Assembly: GCA_031279715.1 (NCBI GenBank)
Contig: JAITHY010000217.1
Span: 1-15,875 of the forward strand
Reading direction: 5' to 3'
From: Verrucomicrobiales bacterium
GTDB taxonomy: Bacteria; Verrucomicrobiota; Verrucomicrobiia; Methylacidiphilales; JAAUTS01
Length of the DNA: 15,875 nt
Shown here: in pieces, positions 13,603 to 15,875 of the stretch
Layout of the letters: the number at the start of each line of letters is the position of its first letter
Position numbering within the stretch: the first letter of the stretch is position 1
Translations under genes and position numbers: made by a program
The notes under the pieces: model-generated
What the model was told of the DNA's origin: nothing
The model's database searches: none
What the model saw: the letters and a program-made list of their open reading frames with translations, nothing else

Positions 13603-14265
13603 ATGCCACACGCGAGAGTCATCGTCCACCCGCCGCAAAACCGCTATTTGAACATGGCAATTGACGAGGCGTTGTTGCGATTGTGCGCGCTGCCGGTGCT
13701 GCGATTTTACCAATGGACCGAACCGGACGCTGTGTCCATTGGCTATTTTCAACCGCACGCTGACGCTCACGGACGCCCGTTCGTGCGGCGTTACACGGGT
13801 GGCGGCCTGGTTGACCATGCGGGCGATTTTACCTACTCTGTCATTCTGTCAAAAGACCACCCGCTGACCGTCAGCGGCACCTCGCGCAGTTACCAGCTTA
13901 TCCACGAAGCCGTCGCGCAAGGCTTGCAACGCATCGGCGCAACCGTCCGCCTCGCCCCCGCTGACGCCGAGGTGAGCAGCAGCGCCTGTTTCCAAAAAGC
14001 CGTGCGCCACGATGTTGTCGCCGCTGACGCTCAAAAACTCGCCGGCGCCGCCCAGCGCCGCACCCGCGAAGGCTGTCTGCACCAAGGCAGCGTGCGGCTG
14101 GCAAATTTCACATTCACTTCACTCACGCGCGCCATCGGCGAACAACTCCTCCCCCTCCTCGCCGCTGACGCTCAAGAAAGCTCACTGTCAGCGGCGGAGC
14201 AAGACAAAGCGCTGACGCTGGAGCGCGAGCGTTACGCGACAGAGTTATGGAATTTTTCGCGGTGA
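13603..14265 (+). CDS. Lipoate-protein ligase A / octanoyltransferase (LplA/LipM family)
   Basis: A 220-residue BPL/LplA/LipB-fold enzyme that attaches lipoate or octanoate to lipoyl domains of 2-oxoacid dehydrogenases or the glycine-cleavage H protein. Visible elements are NMAIDEALL near residue 17, the nucleotide/lipoate-binding RRYTGGG (62-68), DFTYSV, ACFQ with C129, the active-site lysine K145 in KLAGAAQRR, and LHQGSV. C129 sits where LipM-type octanoyltransferases have their catalytic Cys, so LplA and LipM are both possible. The protein is somewhat shorter than usual (about 240-250). It is packed with eight copies of the dispersed motif, which add repeated Ala-Asp-Ala stretches (residues 53-55, 120-122 and 141-143, and once more further on). 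No lipA or lipB is adjacent. Confidence 0.83.
   Translation: MPHARVIVHPPQNRYLNMAIDEALLRLCALPVLRFYQWTEPDAVSIGYFQPHADAHGRPFVRRYTGGGLVDHAGDFTYSVILSKDHPLTVSGTSRSYQLIHEAVAQGLQRIGATVRLAPADAEVSSSACFQKAVRHDVVAADAQKLAGAAQRRTREGCLHQGSVRLANFTFTSLTRAIGEQLLPLLAADAQESSLSAAEQDKALTLERERYATELWNFSR
13861..13877. repeat. 17-bp perfect palindrome of two dispersed motifs
   Basis: CCGCTGACCGTCAGCGG consists of one 8-bp arm on each strand around a single C, inside the lipoate ligase gene and encoding P-L-T-V-S-G. It is too tight for a normal hairpin loop but could form a cruciform or bind a dimeric protein. Confidence 0.85.
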
Positions 14266-14448
14266 CAATCCGCTGATGGTCAGCCGAAAATTTTGACCGG
14301 ATACGTTTGCAAAACCTTTTTGCGTGTCCATCAGCGCCGTTCGCGTTTTCATAATGACAACTTGATTTATCCGTGTCTGCGCGAGGCTTTAATGATTTTG
14401 TCATGATGATTTACCCGGCGAGCCGCCGACGTGAAAACGGGCCGAGCG
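14266..14448. other. Intergenic region between convergent genes
   Basis: 183 bp with no gene seen. It holds CCGCTGATGGTCAGCCG (14270-14286), an inverted pair of motif-like arms with one mismatch, followed by AAAATTTT, which could end ligase transcription. A small GC hairpin, CGGCG-AGC-CGCCG (14416-14428), lacks a following T run on either strand. Confidence 0.45.
14270..14290 (+). terminator. Possible terminator built from an inverted motif pair
   Basis: The arms CCGCTGA and TCAGCCG (one mismatch) surround TGG just after the lipoate ligase stop, followed by AAAATTTT. In Neisseria and Haemophilus, inverted uptake sequences often serve as terminators. The T run is short and offset by A, so this is weak. 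Confidence 0.3.
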
Positions 14449-14928
14449 TCAGCGGGTTAAGATAACGGTTTTTAATTCACTATCCATCACCGCCGTGGTG
14501 GTGTAGGCCATGTCATTCACGGTGCCCTCACCATCAGCGGTCGCTTTTGCGGCGATAAGCAAATAGCTGCCGGCGGGCAGGCCGCTGAACCAGAAATTAC
14601 CTTGCGCGCCAGTCACCGTCCGCCGCACGTAATTTTCCAAAGTGTAATTAGGCGCGGATATTTTTTCGCCGCGAATGATGCCTCGTTCCAACAACTCAAT
14701 GGTGTAGACTGTCAGCGGCATGAGCACCACGGTGCTGCCGGGCGGAAAATCAACCTCGCCACGCCGCGTTTGGGTCACCGCCTTGCCTGCGATGACGGCG
14801 GTACCCGCCCTTGCGTAAGGCAGTAGTTCCGCCTCGTTGAAAGGCGTGGCATAGGGTTTCAGCACAGGGTCGCAGCCCGCCGTGACCGTCAGCGACAGGA
14901 GCGCAATGCCAAGCCGCAATGCGTTCAT
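14449..14928 (-). CDS. Small lipoprotein with carboxypeptidase-regulatory-like domain
   Basis: A 159-residue lipoprotein. The signal peptide MNALRLGIALLSLTVTAGC ends in the lipobox TAGC with C19, followed by Asp at +2, which in enterics keeps a lipoprotein at the inner membrane; that rule may not hold here. The remainder is beta-rich. AVIAGKAV near 45, PPGSTVVLMPLTVYT near 62-76 and GNFWFSGLPAGSYLLIAAKA near 112-131 match the carboxypeptidase-regulatory/transthyretin-like fold found in many surface proteins. It starts 18 nt after the beta-barrel gene, so the two are probably co-transcribed and may act together at the envelope. The stop codon TGA is formed by a copy of the dispersed motif (14448-14454). 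The specific function is unknown. Confidence 0.75.
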   Translation of the reverse strand: MNALRLGIALLSLTVTAGCDPVLKPYATPFNEAELLPYARAGTAVIAGKAVTQTRRGEVDFPPGSTVVLMPLTVYTIELLERGIIRGEKISAPNYTLENYVRRTVTGAQGNFWFSGLPAGSYLLIAAKATADGEGTVNDMAYTTTAVMDSELKTVILTR

Positions 14929-14946
14929 ACAGTTGCTTGGTCGGTA

Positions 14947-15875
14947 TTAATAATGGAATTTGATACCTGCCGTGACGAGATGATTGCCGTACACGTCGCC
15001 CATATCGTATTTCAACCCGTAGCCGCGATCGAATTCCAAACCTACCAAGCCGAGGTATTTATATTCCAGAAACACGCTCCACTCTTTGTTGATGAAAATG
15101 TCCGTGCCCACGAGTCCTTGAAAGGCAAACACAATGTCGCTGTCCGAGCCGCCTCCCAAACCCTCAATGGTGCCGGAACCCTGCCCGTTGACGGTTCCCA
15201 AAACCGGGTCCAAATATCCGGCGTAACCGGGCGCGTTCACCGTGCCGCTGGCACCGACGCCTTTGTTTTTACCTGTCACATAAGCACCGCCGACACCAAA
15301 GCCGACATACGGACGGAAACGCCCCCACTGCACGCGCAGGACGGGATTGACCATCAGCGCGTAAATATCCATGTCGAACTTTTGGTAAATACTGCCGTTC
15401 ACCGAATTGGTGCCGTCACTGTACGACGCGCCAAAGCGCAATTTGGCATCGCTGCTGTTGGCGTAAATAAACTCGCCTTCGATGGAAGGCATAAACGTCA
15501 CGGAAGTTTTTTCGCCGTAAACTGTCAGTTGGTTGCCATTATTTTCAAAATTCCAAATTTGCCCGACTTTGAAACCGGCGGCAAAACCGACGCCGCTTCT
15601 TAACGACAAGTTCACCGATTCGCCGTAGCCGCTGACTTTGGCCTCGTCTCCCTGTTGTAACAAATTCGCGCCGCCCCACGCCGCGACGTAGTGTTCCGCG
15701 CCATATTCTTTGCGCGGTTCGACATTGGTTTTGAACGCCGGACTTTTGTCAGTTGCAGCGGGATAAATATTGCCATCCTTAACCACGTAAGCAGGGGTTT
15801 GCGCCTTGAGGGGCAGCACCGTTCCGGCCAAGGCGAGGACGCCGGAAATGCACTTTGTGAAAACAAGGTTATGTT
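14947..15875 (-). CDS. Outer-membrane beta-barrel protein, 5' end outside window
   Basis: The frame stays open to the window edge (about 309 codons). The reading before the first internal TTG gives FTKCISGVLALAGTVLPLKA then QTPAY, a signal peptide ending in a typical A-x-A-like cleavage region, so the true ATG lies just beyond 15875. The mature part alternates hydrophobic and polar residues, with Gly- and Tyr-rich strands such as VGFAAGFKVGQIW, RFRPYVGFGVGGAYVTG and WSVFLEYKYLGLVG. It ends in AGIKFHY with a terminal aromatic, as required for BAM-assisted insertion. It resembles the OmpA/OmpW-like eight-strand barrels. A Gly-rich loop (about GTVNGQGSGTIEGLGGGSDS) is probably exposed. Upstream partner of the lipoprotein gene. 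Function not known. Confidence 0.8.
   Translation of the reverse strand, partial: HNLVFTKCISGVLALAGTVLPLKAQTPAYVVKDGNIYPAATDKSPAFKTNVEPRKEYGAEHYVAAWGGANLLQQGDEAKVSGYGESVNLSLRSGVGFAAGFKVGQIWNFENNGNQLTVYGEKTSVTFMPSIEGEFIYANSSDAKLRFGASYSDGTNSVNGSIYQKFDMDIYALMVNPVLRVQWGRFRPYVGFGVGGAYVTGKNKGVGASGTVNAPGYAGYLDPVLGTVNGQGSGTIEGLGGGSDSDIVFAFQGLVGTDIFINKEWSVFLEYKYLGLVGLEFDRGYGLKYDMGDVYGNHLVTAGIKFHY

Larger units (their letters stand above)
8..15636. repeat. Dispersed word CGCTGAC (extended CCGCTGACRNTSA), 52 copies
   Basis: First bases of plus-strand CGCTGAC: 8, 530, 988, 1118, 1279, 1381, 1774, 1855, 2549, 8032, 8617, 9332, 10050, 10937, 11336, 11837, 11843, 12355, 13535, 13758, 13862, 13959, 14022, 14163, 14210, 15630. 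First bases of GTCAGCG (minus strand): 437, 546, 909, 1323, 1920, 2160, 2706, 3482, 3702, 6801, 7388, 7956, 8277, 10127, 10340, 11139, 11448, 12427, 12895, 13241, 13270, 13870, 14187, 14448, 14711, 14888. After the core, the next base is A or G in 44 of 52, the third is T in 44, the fourth is G or C in nearly all and the fifth is A in 29; the preceding base is C in 26. About 18 further sites have CGCTGAT, often followed by GGTSA. All counts are by eye. Candidate DNA uptake sequence or other genome-wide signal. Confidence 0.85.

Noticed and set aside
8..15636. The dispersed word as a Chi-like recombination site or a polar segregation signal (KOPS)
   Set aside because: Chi and KOPS are strongly strand-biased along a replichore; here the two strands have 26 copies each. 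A single window cannot exclude it fully, but the balance argues against it.
1..15875. CRISPR arrays, insertion sequences, prophage or toxin-antitoxin genes
   Set aside because: No regularly spaced direct repeats, transposase or integrase motifs, or paired small toxin-like genes were found.

Overview
The window looks like chromosomal DNA from a GC-rich, Gram-negative-type bacterium. An LptF-type permease, a heptose-phosphate isomerase (GmhA), outer-membrane efflux and beta-barrel proteins and lipoproteins all point to a diderm envelope. A c-di-AMP synthase gene (cdaA) fused by ATGA overlap to glmM, with no cdaR between them, and the style of the short extragenic phrases ending in GTTAAAAT suggest Verrucomicrobiota or a relative. 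That placement is inference from gene content and memory; no search was run.

Layout. 1-649 (minus): a SUI1/YciH-type factor followed, by GTGA overlap, by the start of a GT39-like membrane glycosyltransferase that leaves the window. 744-2081 (plus): an M20 dipeptidase, divergent from the SUI1 gene. 2088-4237 (minus): the cdaA-glmM envelope-precursor operon. 4415-4981 (minus) and 5015-6163 (plus): gmhA and lptF, divergent, both serving lipopolysaccharide. 6230-6311 (plus): tRNA-Leu(UAG). 6332-10236 (minus): a complete tripartite drug-efflux operon (HlyD/EmrA-type adaptor, DHA2/EmrB-type pump, NodT-type outer-membrane lipoprotein), with a divergent CecR-like TetR regulator at 10321-11019 and overlapping promoters between. 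11127-12353 (minus): an orphan trpB. 12466-13296 (minus): an M14 carboxypeptidase-like protein with substituted catalytic positions. 13603-14265 (plus): an LplA/LipM-type lipoate protein ligase. 14449-15875 (minus): an outer-membrane beta-barrel protein, 5'-truncated by the window edge, and a small lipoprotein.

The most striking signal is not a gene. The 7-mer CGCTGAC/GTCAGCG occurs 52 times by my hand count, exactly 26 on each strand, against about 3 expected by chance at 60% GC. The flanks extend it to roughly CCGCTGACRNTSA, and there are about 18 more copies with CGCTGAT. It lies mostly inside genes and is read there in every possible frame, including the frame that contains a stop codon, which is used once, as a real stop. 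This is how DNA uptake sequences (DUS/USS) or other genome-wide DNA-level words behave. Copies cluster in the lipoate ligase gene (8 in 663 bp) and are absent from 3709-6800 (most of cdaA, gmhA, lptF and the tRNA).

A second theme is gene starts lacking a Shine-Dalgarno sequence but carrying TAAAAT 5-6 nt before ATG (SUI1, M20 peptidase, lipoate ligase), which suggests leaderless transcripts.
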